A DNA stretch of 64,000 nt. Origin: Sorangium cellulosum (GTDB taxonomy: Bacteria > Myxococcota_A > Polyangia > Polyangiales > Polyangiaceae). Positions 55,601-63,659 of this stretch are shown here, piece by piece. Made by a program: the position numbers and the translations under genes. The notes beneath the pieces were generated by a model, which saw only the letters and a program-made list of their open reading frames with translations, made no database searches and had not been told where the DNA came from. How positions within the stretch are numbered: position 1 is the stretch's first letter; each line of letters begins with the position of its first letter. Location: positions 3,381,001 to 3,445,000 of the forward strand of contig NZ_CP012673.1 of NCBI RefSeq assembly GCF_002950945.1, written 5' to 3'.

Positions 55601-55989
55601 AACGCCGCGGCGAGCCGCGCCCACGCATCGAAGCGGCGCCGCAGCGCGTCCGGGCGCGCGCCGCGCTCCGCCGTGAGCTCGTCGAACAGCGCGCGCACGC
55701 CGTAGCGCGCCGCGTAGCGCGGGTCGTGCACGGGCAGGAGCCCGCGGTCCTCGGCGTAGAGCAGGAACACGAGCCGCAAGATCGCCGTGAGCAGCCCGCC
55801 GTGGAGGTGCTCCGGACCGCGGGCGAGGGCGTCCTCGAGCGCGCCGGCCCCGTCGCGCTCCGCGGCCCCCTCGAAGCCCCGGAGCAGCAGGCCGAGCGCG
55901 TCGAGGCCCTGCCCGGCGAGCGCGCCCGCGACCTCCGCCTGGCGCTCCTTGCCATCGCTGTCGGCGGGCTGGTCGGTGTCGAGCCCCAT
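52615..55989 (-). CDS. Eco57I/type IIG-like N6-adenine DNA methyltransferase
   Basis: A 1,124-aa protein. The N-terminal part (LRLVFLLYAEDRGLLPVHDP) is common to type IIG, MmeI-like and PglX-like enzymes. The methylase core has the SAM motif DPAMGSGAFLLE near residue 363 and the catalytic NPPF motif at Asn658. The C-terminal third should be the target-recognition region. I cannot point to a PD-(D/E)XK nuclease site with confidence; D/E...K candidates are weak. No restriction, BREX (pglZ, brxC) or DISARM (drmABC) gene is nearby, so it is either a single-chain restriction-modification enzyme or an orphan methylase. The start at 55989 lacks a good ribosome site. Confidence 0.82.
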   Translation of the reverse strand: MGLDTDQPADSDGKERQAEVAGALAGQGLDALGLLLRGFEGAAERDGAGALEDALARGPEHLHGGLLTAILRLVFLLYAEDRGLLPVHDPRYAARYGVRALFDELTAERGARPDALRRRFDAWARLAAAFRAVFEGIHGGELPLPARGGQLFDPECYPFLERSGAPAVERDGATERGEPARRPRAPAVDDLTVLLVLERLLVLDGRRLSYRALEVEQLGGLYEALMGYRVERAAGATVCLRPDKVWVSAAEALAQPKARRAAWLAERAGLSRREAGKLGQALAAARTGADVIEALGPLRARDTPALAAGQLFLQPGAERRRTSSHYTPRSLSAPIVARTLEPLIRQLGEDPPSEALLGLTVCDPAMGSGAFLLEACRFLAGQVVAAWQREAARGDAAAAARLAPGDDAGDDAASRARRLVARRCLYGADKNPAAVSLARLSLWLVARAREEPFTFVDHALRHGDSLVGLDLAQLRGFHWRPAAPMPPCDAEIDRAVARALAARGAYEARGPSAAPSEGGEGAAEHTRAQLLAEAEEALGRARLLGDLVVGAFFAHARDRDRLQERDRRAELAAAWLRGGGPPPAALLAMQRELREGVPGARPPLPAFHWALEFPEVFQEPPPDRPDLSDLPDRPDGGGGGAPGAPGRRAARLHAFVGNPPFLGGKRISTDHGDLYAAWLEQLHGATKNTDLAAHFFRRADTLLGPRGTVGLIATNTIAQGDTRRSGLKPLVEGGRAVIYHAVRSAPWPGDAAVHVAVVHLAVGMSPEDGVPPPRLDGRPVHHINSYLRAMPERPDPRALHESRDLCFIGCFLRGEGFVLDDAEGRALRAADPGAEEVLRPFLGGEEVNSSPSHSPHRCVIDFGERGIEEAARWPTLLEIVRSRVKPGRDRLKHTGIDAGHRARWWQFANTRPELRRKLAPLRRCLVAARVTKHLCFAFQPADRTFSDQLCVFAIEDYARFAVLQSRAHESWARLLSSTMGEGLRYAPSDCVETFPFPPPEHLAAGGPLEVIGERLYTARARHLIASRQGLTETYNLVKDPSCALPRVVELRRLHEEMDRAVLAAYGFDDIAVPPYAAPETPEEREGRSAFEDRLIDRLFALNEARAARASEEARRRAQGEPPPA

Positions 55990-56038
55990 CGTGTGGACAC
56001 GCGGAGGAGGAGCCCGCGGGCGCGGGGCCCTCCCTCGC

Positions 56039-58807
56039 TCAGTGGTCGATGGTGAGCGTGTAATCGCCGGAGCTCTCGCGGTAGCCATCGACCACGACGA
56101 GGACGGTCTGCCCTGCGTCGAGCGACACGGTGGCCAGCGATTGCAGGCCGAGGTAGTCGTCGTTGCAATCGAGCTCGGAGCCCGTGCTGCAGTCGCCGTC
56201 GTAGACCGCGATGACCGTGTCGTAGCGGGAGCCGAACAGGTCGAAGGTGTAGCTCCCCTCCTCCGGCGCGGTGAACGAGTAGACGGCCTCGGGCGCGTTC
56301 CAGCCCCCGCAGGACGACTCCACGGCGTCGATGCGCCCCCTGGTCGTCCCCGTGAGGACCTGGGGCACGGCGGACTCGGTCGCGAGCGGCGTGCCGCACG
56401 TGCCGCTGCCGTCGGACGCGGTCACGTTGAGCGCGTAGACGCCTCCCGGGCCGTCGCTGTCGACGCTGACCACGATGGTCTCGCCGGCGCTGAGCTCCAC
56501 GAAGGCCCACGAGTCCGTCCCGTTGGCGCTGCAGGCGACCTCGGGGCCGCCGCACCCGCCCTCGCGCACGGACAGGACGGTATCGACGGCCGAGCCCACG
56601 GTGTCGAAGATGTAGTAGCCGTCCTCGGGCGCGGTGAAGCTGTAGGTCGCCTCGCCGCCGGCGCTGGAGGCGCATTCGGGCGTCAGGACATCGGTGTATC
56701 CCTCGTTGTTGCCCGTGACCGACTGCGGCACCGTGCTGCCGAGGTCGAAGAGCGGGCACGGCGGCGCTTCCAGCTGGGTGATGTTGAGCGTGTACTCGCC
56801 GCCGTCGAGCTCGTCGCTCTCCACGGCGATGACCACGCTCTGGCCTTCGGAGAGGAGCAGGCTCACCCGCGAGTCGGTGCCTTCGTCCTCGCCGGCCGCG
56901 TCGTCGTTGCACTTGAGCGAGGGGCCGGTGCACGTGCCGTCCCGCACGTCGAGCACGGTGTCGATCGCCGAGCCCGTCGTGTCGAAGACGTAGAGGGCGT
57001 CGGCCGGCGCGGTGAAGCGGTAGGTCGCCTCCGGGCCCTCGAAGAACGAGCAGATCGGCTCGAGCAGGTCGGGCGCGTCCGCGGTGGTGCCCGTGACCGT
57101 CTGCGGCGCGGCGGTGCCGAGGTCGATCACGGGGCACAGCTGCTCGTAGATGTCGAGCTCGAAGTCGCCCGTCTCGCCGTGCGAGTCGACCACGAGCACC
57201 ACGCTCTGGCCGGCCAGGAGGGAGAGCGTGCTCCGGGCGTCGCCGGACGAGCTGTCGACGCACGCGATCATGTCGCCGGCGCACGAGTCCTCACGCACCT
57301 CGAGGACGGCGGGGAAGCGCGAGTCGGTGGCGTCGAAGGTGTACAGGCCGTCGGCCGGCGCGGTGAAGCGGTAGGTCGCCTCGCCGCCGCTCTCGGAGGT
57401 GAAGCAGGACGAGATCACGTCGGGGAGCCCCTCGTTGCTCCCGGTCACCGTCTGCGGCACCGTCGTGCCGAGATCCTGGGCGGGGCACGCGGGCGCGAGG
57501 AAGATGTCGAGCGTGAACTCGTCCAGCGCTGCCTCCGCGCCCGACACGGCGACGAGCACGGTCTGCTCGGCCGCGAGCTCCGCGACCGTCCTCGCCTCGC
57601 GGTAGCCCCACCGGCAGCTGAGCGAGTCGCTCGTGCACGTGCTGCCGTCGAGGACCTCGACGACCATCTCGTCCTGGCTGCTCGCGTTGAACACGTAGCG
57701 GCCCGGCTCGGGCGCCGTGAAGGTGTAGGTCGCGTCGGCGCTGGAGCCGGAGTCGCACGCGGAGAACACCGAGTCGTCCAGCCCCCGCGTCATGCCCGCC
57801 ACCGTCTGCGGGACGACGGGCTCGAGGGCGGTGGGTGCACACACGACCGGCCCGTACTCGCTCACGTGGAGCGTGAAGTCGCCCTCGGCGCCGTTGCTGC
57901 CGCTCACCACGAGGAGGACGGTCTCGCCCTCGGCGAGGTCGACGGCGACCTGCGACTGGTTCCCCTCGGCGTCGTCGTTGCAGGCGAGCTCGGCGCAGCC
58001 GACGGCGCTCAGGACCGCGATCGCCGTGTCGTAGCTGGCCACGAAGGTGTCGAACAGGTAGGTCCCCGCGTGCGGCGCGGTGAACAGGTACGCCTGGTCG
58101 GGCGCGCTCCCCCTCGCGCAGCTGAGCGAGCGGGTGTCCTCGGCGCCCACGGTCGTGCCGTTCACCCGCTGCGGGATGGTGGCGTCGATCGGCTCGGACG
58201 GCTCCAGGCTGCACGCGCAGACGCCGCGCTCACACGCCGCTCCCGGATCGCAGGAGCGCCCGCAGCGCCCGCAGTGCTGCGGGTCGGCGGAGAGGTCGAC
58301 GCAGTCGCTACCGCAGCGGGTGAGGCCCTCGATGCAGGTGGTCTGGCAGAGCGCGCCGGCGCACGCGCGGCCCGGGTCGCACTGCACGCCGCACCGGCCG
58401 CAGTGGTCCGGGTCGATGCGCGTGTCGACGCAGGCGTCGCCGCAGCGCTTGATGTACGGGTCGTCGCCGCACTCCAGCGGCGTGCCGCCTTCGCCGCCCG
58501 TGCCGCCCGTCTCGCCGCGGCCGTCGCCGCCGCTGCCGCCGCCGCCCTCCGCGTCGGTCGCTTCCTCCTCGCAGCGGCCCTCGACGCACACCTCTCCGCC
58601 CGGGCACCGCGCGTCGCACGCGCCGCAGCTGTCCTCGTCGGAGCTCAGGTCGACGCAGACGCCGTCGCAGCTCGTGTAGGGAGGGTCGCAGAGCTCCCCC
58701 GGATCGCCGCCGCTGCTGGCGCACGCGAACGGCGCGAGGACCGCGGCGGGCAGCCAGAGCACGGCCGACGAGAGCGCGTGGGTGAAGCGAAATCCGTCTC
58801 TCTTCAT
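56039..58807 (-). CDS. Large surface lipoprotein with pre-peptidase-C-like repeats
   Basis: A 922-aa exported protein. Start 58807 has AAAGGG six bases upstream; 58813 is the alternative. The signal peptide ends near the Cys of LAPFACASSG. Residues about 40-200 carry repeated Cys-rich units (CGRCGVQCDPGRACAG type). From about residue 200 six repeats of about 120 aa follow. Each contains a VPQTVTG strand, a YRFTAPADGLYTFD strand and a G(E/D)F/YTL end, and so resembles PPC (bacterial pre-peptidase C-terminal) beta-sandwich domains. No catalytic domain is seen. It may bind polymers or other cells. Confidence 0.82.
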   Translation of the reverse strand: MKRDGFRFTHALSSAVLWLPAAVLAPFACASSGGDPGELCDPPYTSCDGVCVDLSSDEDSCGACDARCPGGEVCVEGRCEEEATDAEGGGGSGGDGRGETGGTGGEGGTPLECGDDPYIKRCGDACVDTRIDPDHCGRCGVQCDPGRACAGALCQTTCIEGLTRCGSDCVDLSADPQHCGRCGRSCDPGAACERGVCACSLEPSEPIDATIPQRVNGTTVGAEDTRSLSCARGSAPDQAYLFTAPHAGTYLFDTFVASYDTAIAVLSAVGCAELACNDDAEGNQSQVAVDLAEGETVLLVVSGSNGAEGDFTLHVSEYGPVVCAPTALEPVVPQTVAGMTRGLDDSVFSACDSGSSADATYTFTAPEPGRYVFNASSQDEMVVEVLDGSTCTSDSLSCRWGYREARTVAELAAEQTVLVAVSGAEAALDEFTLDIFLAPACPAQDLGTTVPQTVTGSNEGLPDVISSCFTSESGGEATYRFTAPADGLYTFDATDSRFPAVLEVREDSCAGDMIACVDSSSGDARSTLSLLAGQSVVLVVDSHGETGDFELDIYEQLCPVIDLGTAAPQTVTGTTADAPDLLEPICSFFEGPEATYRFTAPADALYVFDTTGSAIDTVLDVRDGTCTGPSLKCNDDAAGEDEGTDSRVSLLLSEGQSVVIAVESDELDGGEYTLNITQLEAPPCPLFDLGSTVPQSVTGNNEGYTDVLTPECASSAGGEATYSFTAPEDGYYIFDTVGSAVDTVLSVREGGCGGPEVACSANGTDSWAFVELSAGETIVVSVDSDGPGGVYALNVTASDGSGTCGTPLATESAVPQVLTGTTRGRIDAVESSCGGWNAPEAVYSFTAPEEGSYTFDLFGSRYDTVIAVYDGDCSTGSELDCNDDYLGLQSLATVSLDAGQTVLVVVDGYRESSGDYTLTIDH

Positions 58808-58813
58808 CGGCAT

Positions 58814-59334
58814 CCCTTTGCGTCATCCACCGGCGATGCGCGTCGGCGGGAGGGCAGCGGAGGTGCCTGTCCGACATCCGGCTCCCGGGCTTCGTGCTGG
58901 TGGATAGATAAGATCGTCACTCCGCACGGCTGGCCCTGCCACAGACGTCTCTCCGCGCAGGTGGCGCGGTGCCAGATCGCGTTTTCATGAGGTGGGCGGT
59001 TGCGTGATCGTGCCCCACCTCGGGAAGCCAGGTCAAGGCGCTCGGGCCCGCGGGAGCGCATCTGTGTGAGACATTTTCTTGCTCGCGCTGCGGGGGCGCT
59101 GGGCGGTGATGTCGCATGAAACGTGGCTGTCTTGTCCCTGAAGTGCGGCACGCGGGGCGTGGTGTGCGGAATGCGGAGCGTGGAGCGTGAACGCAAGCGC
59201 GAAGTCGTGAACGTATGCGCGAGGCGGCGTCTCGCGCCGCGCTCCTGCGGCCGCGCGGGCTGGCCGGCTCAGCAGCGAGCCCTTCGTGCGGCAGGGGAGG
59301 CGACAACCGCGCTGCCCCTTGCTAGAACCGCCCG
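58814..59334. other. Divergent intergenic region
   Basis: This 520-bp gap separates the repeat lipoprotein from the U32 gene. Short quasi-repeats of GCGGAGCGTGGAGCGTGAACG type occur near 59170-59230. I see no gene, tRNA or clear promoter. Confidence 0.45.
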
Positions 59335-61878
59335 ATGATGCGGCCCGCGCGCCCTGAAGTCCTCGCCCCCGCCGGCGATCGCGCCGCCCTCGAGGCGGCC
59401 GTACGCGGCGGGGCGGACGCCGTGTACTTCGGCCTCCGCGGCGGCGCCGCGGGCGGCGGCGCGGCGCCGGTCTCGCCCTTGAACGCGCGCGCCCGGGCCG
59501 GGAACTTCGACGTGGCGGAGCTCGAGGAGACGATGCGCTTCCTCCACGCCCACGGCGTGAAGGGCTACGTCACGCTGAACACGCTGGTGTTCGACGACGA
59601 GCTCCCGGCGGTCCGGGCCGCGGTCGAGGCCTGCGCCGCGGCGGGCGCCGACGCGATCATCGTCCAGGATCTCGGGGTGATGCGCCTTGCGCGGGCGCTC
59701 GCGCCCGGGCTGCCGATCCACGCCTCGACGCAGATGACCTGCACCGACGCGGCGAGCGTGGAGCTGGCGCGGTCGCTCGGCGCCGCGCGGGTCATCCTCG
59801 CCCGGGAGCTGTCGCTGGACGACATCGCGGCGATCCGCCGGGCGACCGACGTCGAGCTCGAGGTCTTCGTGCACGGGGCGCTCTGCATCGCCTACTCGGG
59901 GCAGTGCCTGACGAGCGAGGCCATCGGCGGCCGCAGCGCCAACCGCGGCGCCTGCGCCCAGGCCTGCCGCTTGCCCTACCGCCTCGTCGTCGACGGCGCG
60001 CTCCGCGACCTCGGCGACGCCGCGTACCTCCTCTCGCCCGAGGATCTCGACGCGACCGACGTCATCCCCGATCTCGTCGCCCTCGGCGTCGCCTCGGTGA
60101 AGATCGAGGGGCGCCTCAAGGGGCCCGAGTACGTCGGCGCCACGGCGCGGCTCTACCGCGCCGCGATCGACGCGGCGGCCGGCGGCGCGGCGGCCGGCGC
60201 CGGGGCCGCGGACCGGGAGGCGGCGCTCCAGGCGTTCTCGCGCGGCTCGGGCCCTGGCTTCCTGCGCGGCGTCGATCACCAGCGGCTCGTCGACGGCCGC
60301 ACCTGCGATCACCGCGGCATCGAGGTTGGCGAGGCGCGCGGCGCCGCGCGCCGCCGCGGCCGCGAGGTCGTGGTCGTGCGCGCCGTCCGGCCGCTCGCGC
60401 GCGGCGAGGGGATCCTCGTGGAGGGCGGCTTCGCGGGGGAGGGGGAGATCGGCGGTCGCATCTGGGGCCTGTGGAGCGGCGGCCGCGAGGTCGAGCGCGC
60501 GCCGGCGGGCGGCGACGTCGAGGTCTGGCTCGGCCCCGAGAAGCGCTTGCCGGACGACGTCCTGCGCGGCGCGCGGTCGATCTCGGGCCGCCGGGTCTTC
60601 CGCACGAGCGATCCTGCCGCCGCGCGTGTGGTCCGGGAGACGCTCGAGCGCGCCCCGCGCCGCGTGGCGATCGACGTCCGCCTGGAGGGCCGCCTTGGCG
60701 AGCGGCCTCGGCTCTCGGCGACCGCCGAGGGCGGCGTGTCGGCCGCCGTCGAGGTCGACGCGCCGCTCGCGAGCGCCGACAGGTCGCCGCTCGACGAGGC
60801 GACGCTGCGCAAGCAGCTCGACCGGCTGGGCGACACGCCGTTCGTCCTGCGCGGCGTCGCGCTGTCGCTGGAGGATCCCGCGCGCCCCGCGCTCCTGCCG
60901 CCGTCCGCGCTGAACCGCGCCCGCCGTGCGCTCGTGGCGGCGCTGCTCGAGGCGTCGCACTGGCCTCACGCGCGCGCGCCGCTGTCCGACGCCGAGCTGC
61001 TCGCCGGCGCGGCGCCTCCGGCGGGCGACCCGCCTCCGTCCGGCCTCTTCGTCCTGTGCCGCAACGTGGCCCAGGCGCGCGCGGCCCTCGAGGCGGGCGC
61101 GCGCGGCGTCTACCTCGATTTCCTGGAGATGGTCGGCCTCGGCGCCGCGGCGCGCGAGCTCAAGGCGGCCGGGGCGTTCGTCGCGGTCGCGCCGCCGCGG
61201 ATCCGCAAGCCGGGCGAGGAGAAGATCGACCGTTACCTCCGCTCGCTCGAGCCGTCCGCGATCCTGGTCCGCAGCCTGGGCGCGCTGCTCGACGTGTCGC
61301 CGGACATCCCGCGGATCGGCGACTTCTCGCTGAACGTCACGAACAAGCTGGCCGCGAGCGAGGTGCTCTCGCGGGGCCTCGCCGCGTTCACGCCGTCGTT
61401 CGATCTGGACTCCGCCCAGCTCGTGGCGCTGCTCGACTCCCCGTTCGCTCCGTTCGCCGAGGTGGTGGTCCACCACCCGATGCCGCTCTTCCACATGGAG
61501 CACTGCGTCATCGCCGCGACGCTCTCGGAGGGCAAGGATCATCTCACGTGCGGCCGGCCGTGCGAGCAGCACGTGTTGTCTTTGCGGGATCGGGCCGGGA
61601 TGGATCATCCGCTCGAGGCGGACGTGGGTTGTCGCAACACGGTGTTTCATGCGGCGCCGCAGAGCGCGGCGCACCTCGTGCCGCGGCTGGCGAAGGGCGG
61701 GGTGAGGCGTTTCCGGATCGAGCTCGTGCGCGAGGATGCCCGGGAGGCGCGCCGAGTGGTGGAGGCGTATCGGCGGTTGCTTGCGGGTGAGGTCGCGCCC
61801 GCGGAGGTCGCGCGCGGTCTCCGGACCGAGGGGAGCTACGGGGTCGTTCGCGGCTCGCTGCGCGTGCTGCAGGCGTGA
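59335..61878 (+). CDS. U32-family peptidase-like protein (RlhA-like)
   Basis: An 847-aa U32 protein. The N-terminal TIM-barrel-like part has PEVLAPAGDRAALEAAVRGG and DAVYFG, then IHASTQMTCTDAASVELARS, FVHGALCIAYSGQCLTSEAI and the Cys motif NRGACAQACRLPYR. The central region matches the DUF3656 insert, and a second barrel-like half follows (LFHMEHCVIAA, CGRPCEQHVLSL). Conserved Cys residues in such proteins can bind an iron-sulphur cluster. Its E. coli relative RlhA hydroxylates a 23S rRNA cytidine, so RNA modification is more likely than proteolysis. The two first codons are both ATG. Confidence 0.85.
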   Translation: MMRPARPEVLAPAGDRAALEAAVRGGADAVYFGLRGGAAGGGAAPVSPLNARARAGNFDVAELEETMRFLHAHGVKGYVTLNTLVFDDELPAVRAAVEACAAAGADAIIVQDLGVMRLARALAPGLPIHASTQMTCTDAASVELARSLGAARVILARELSLDDIAAIRRATDVELEVFVHGALCIAYSGQCLTSEAIGGRSANRGACAQACRLPYRLVVDGALRDLGDAAYLLSPEDLDATDVIPDLVALGVASVKIEGRLKGPEYVGATARLYRAAIDAAAGGAAAGAGAADREAALQAFSRGSGPGFLRGVDHQRLVDGRTCDHRGIEVGEARGAARRRGREVVVVRAVRPLARGEGILVEGGFAGEGEIGGRIWGLWSGGREVERAPAGGDVEVWLGPEKRLPDDVLRGARSISGRRVFRTSDPAAARVVRETLERAPRRVAIDVRLEGRLGERPRLSATAEGGVSAAVEVDAPLASADRSPLDEATLRKQLDRLGDTPFVLRGVALSLEDPARPALLPPSALNRARRALVAALLEASHWPHARAPLSDAELLAGAAPPAGDPPPSGLFVLCRNVAQARAALEAGARGVYLDFLEMVGLGAAARELKAAGAFVAVAPPRIRKPGEEKIDRYLRSLEPSAILVRSLGALLDVSPDIPRIGDFSLNVTNKLAASEVLSRGLAAFTPSFDLDSAQLVALLDSPFAPFAEVVVHHPMPLFHMEHCVIAATLSEGKDHLTCGRPCEQHVLSLRDRAGMDHPLEADVGCRNTVFHAAPQSAAHLVPRLAKGGVRRFRIELVREDAREARRVVEAYRRLLAGEVAPAEVARGLRTEGSYGVVRGSLRVLQA

Positions 61879-61904
61879 GGGGGAGCCCGCGGCGAAGAGG
61901 GTGA

Positions 61905-62335
61905 ATGACCCTACTCTTCGTCTCCCGTCTTTCGTCTCCCGTCTTTCGTCTCCCGTCTCCCGTCTTTCGTCTCCCGTCTTTCGTCTCCCGTCTTTCGTCT
62001 CCCGTCTTTCGTGATCGTCTCTCGTGATCGTGATCGTGATCGTGATCGTGATCGTGATCGTGATCGTGATCGTGATCGTGATCGTTCCCGTGCACGCTTA
62101 TGCCATCACTCGATTTTTTCGAGACGATGCTCACGGATCGAGCTGAAACGATCACGATCACGATCACGATCACGAGAGACGAGCACGAAAGAGAGAAGAC
62201 GAAAGACGAAAGAGGGGAGACGAAAGAGAGAAGACGAAAGACGAAAGAGGGGAGACGAAAGAGAGAAGACGAAAGACGAAAGAGGGGAGACGAAAGACGG
62301 GAGACGAAAGACGAAAGAGGGGAGACGAAGGAGGG
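61905..62335. repeat. Symmetric low-complexity inverted-repeat block
   Basis: From left to right: about 100 bp of CGTCTCCCGTCTTT units (61915-62012). Then about 10 copies of the hexamer CGTGAT (62023-62085). Then a unique core (62086-62147) with a small CGATTTTTTCG hairpin. Then about 4.5 copies of the reverse-complement hexamer ATCACG (62148-62175). Finally about 150 bp of AAAGACG/GGGGAGACG units (62180-62335), the reverse complement of the left arm. It lies between the convergent U32 and bestrophin genes. Frames through it give DRDRDR or RRKTKE peptides and are not genes. Confidence 0.9.
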
Positions 62336-62401
62336 ATGCACACGAGCACGCAAGAGCGAAGACGAGAGCCGGAATCTCGCTTCCCCCCTCCTCTCCCGCG
62401 C

Positions 62402-63301
62402 TCAATCCTCGTAGGTATCCATCGACGCCATCACCAGCTCCTGCGGTGAAGAGCCGAGGAGGTTCCGCTCGATGGTGTCGCAGATCCGCGTGAGGGGAAG
62501 ATCGTTCGGCTCATGCCCGAAGGGATCATCGAGCTCCCCGCCGAGCGCCTCGATCATCAGCACGGGGTAGGCGACCATCATCGTCACCGCCGGCGTCACG
62601 ACCCCGAGGGCGTCGATGAGCGCGAGGGGCAGCGTCGCCAGGTAGAGCGCCACGCCGCGCCGCAGGAGCAGCACATAGCCGAGGGGAGTCGGCGTCTTCA
62701 GGATGCGCTCGCACCCCCCGAGGCAGTTCACCAGGACGTTCAGCTCCGCCTCCGCGATCGCCGCCAGGTTGCGCTCGAGGCGCCCGGCCTTCCCGTATGC
62801 GGCGAGCCGCGAGGATATCTGCTGCGCGGCGAAGAGCGGAGGGTGAGGGTGCGCCGCCAGGGCGGCGAACTCCTCCGCGGGCAGGAGCCGCTCGATCTCG
62901 GGGAGCTCCTTCTCTCCGCGCAGGGAGCGGCGCGTGGCGTGGGCGAACACCACCACCCGGACGGCGAACTCGCGCGCGTCGTCAGGGCCCTCCGCCGCGT
63001 GCGCGATCACGATCCGCGTGATGTTGCGGCTCGCGTTCACGATCGAGCCCCAGAGGGTTCGCCCCTCCCAGAAGCGGTTATAGGAGGTGTTCGTGCGGAA
63101 CGCGAGGATGAGCGCGATCACCGCGCCGGCGATCTCGTAGAGCCCGAGCGACATCGAGACGCGCTGGTTCCACTTGTCCGCGAGCCAGAGCGCGGCGGCG
63201 ATGACCCCGAAGGCCACCACGCGCCGCATCACACCCGGCGAGAGCGAGCCGCGCGGCGAGACCAGCAGATGCATCCATTCGCTTCGAGGGTAGGGGATCA
63301 C
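62402..63301 (-). CDS. Bestrophin-like (UPF0187) anion channel
   Basis: A 299-aa membrane protein of the bacterial bestrophin family, which forms pentameric chloride or cation channels. It has the family start RSEWMHLLVSPRGSL, four hydrophobic segments, and the signature FRTNTSYNRFWEGRTLWGSI near residue 75. The C-terminal part (GGELDDPFGHEPNDLPL) matches the Ca-clasp-like region of the family. GTG at 63301 (MIPYPRSEW) gives the usual N-terminus; a longer frame would overlap the next gene. Its 3' end faces the low-complexity block. Confidence 0.87.
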   Translation of the reverse strand: MIPYPRSEWMHLLVSPRGSLSPGVMRRVVAFGVIAAALWLADKWNQRVSMSLGLYEIAGAVIALILAFRTNTSYNRFWEGRTLWGSIVNASRNITRIVIAHAAEGPDDAREFAVRVVVFAHATRRSLRGEKELPEIERLLPAEEFAALAAHPHPPLFAAQQISSRLAAYGKAGRLERNLAAIAEAELNVLVNCLGGCERILKTPTPLGYVLLLRRGVALYLATLPLALIDALGVVTPAVTMMVAYPVLMIEALGGELDDPFGHEPNDLPLTRICDTIERNLLGSSPQELVMASMDTYED

Positions 63302-63392
63302 CGGCGCGAGATGGGATGCCTGAACGGCGGCGTCCAGGAAAAAGGGACCAGCCGGCTGCGGCTCCGGGCCTTCCGGCCCGGAGCCGCTCGCA

Positions 63393-63659
63393 TCAAGCCG
63401 TCTCGAGGAACTTGCGCACCTGGGACTCGATCGCGCTGCCGGGGACGAGGAAGGGCTTGTCCGTGATGTCGACGGAGAAGCTTTGTGCAGCGATCGCATA
63501 GGATCCCTTCACCTTCCCGGCCGGCGTGGGCACCGAGAAAGTGCCCTTGCCCTCGGAGCCGCTGAACTCGCCGCCGGCCTTCTCGATCGCCGCCTTGGCC
63601 TTCGCGACGATGTCCTGTGAGGAACCGCTGAACGGCACTGAAAAGCTGTGCTTTGCCAT
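63393..63659 (-). CDS. Small conserved-looking protein (88 aa)
   Basis: AGGAG lies six bases before the ATG, good evidence of translation. The product (MAKHSFSVPFSGSSQDIVAK) is a compact alpha/beta protein: strand, helix (IVAKAKAAIEKAGG), then strands FSGSEGKGTFSVP and GSYAIAAQSFSVDITDKP, and a C-terminal helix. This resembles small proteins of the polyhydroxyalkanoate-granule-region group by layout, but I am not sure. No signal or membrane segment. It is about 90 bp upstream of the bestrophin gene on the same strand. Confidence 0.7.
   Translation of the reverse strand: MAKHSFSVPFSGSSQDIVAKAKAAIEKAGGEFSGSEGKGTFSVPTPAGKVKGSYAIAAQSFSVDITDKPFLVPGSAIESQVRKFLETA

Noticed and set aside
52615..58807. 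A BREX or DISARM defence island
   Set aside because: Only the methyltransferase fits. The neighbours are a surface lipoprotein and a biosynthetic cluster; no pglZ, brxC, drmA, drmB or drmC homologue is seen.
62011..62493. Open frames giving DRDRDR and RRKTKEGRRK peptides
   Set aside because: They are translations of the CGTGAT and AAAGACG simple repeats and have no ribosome site.
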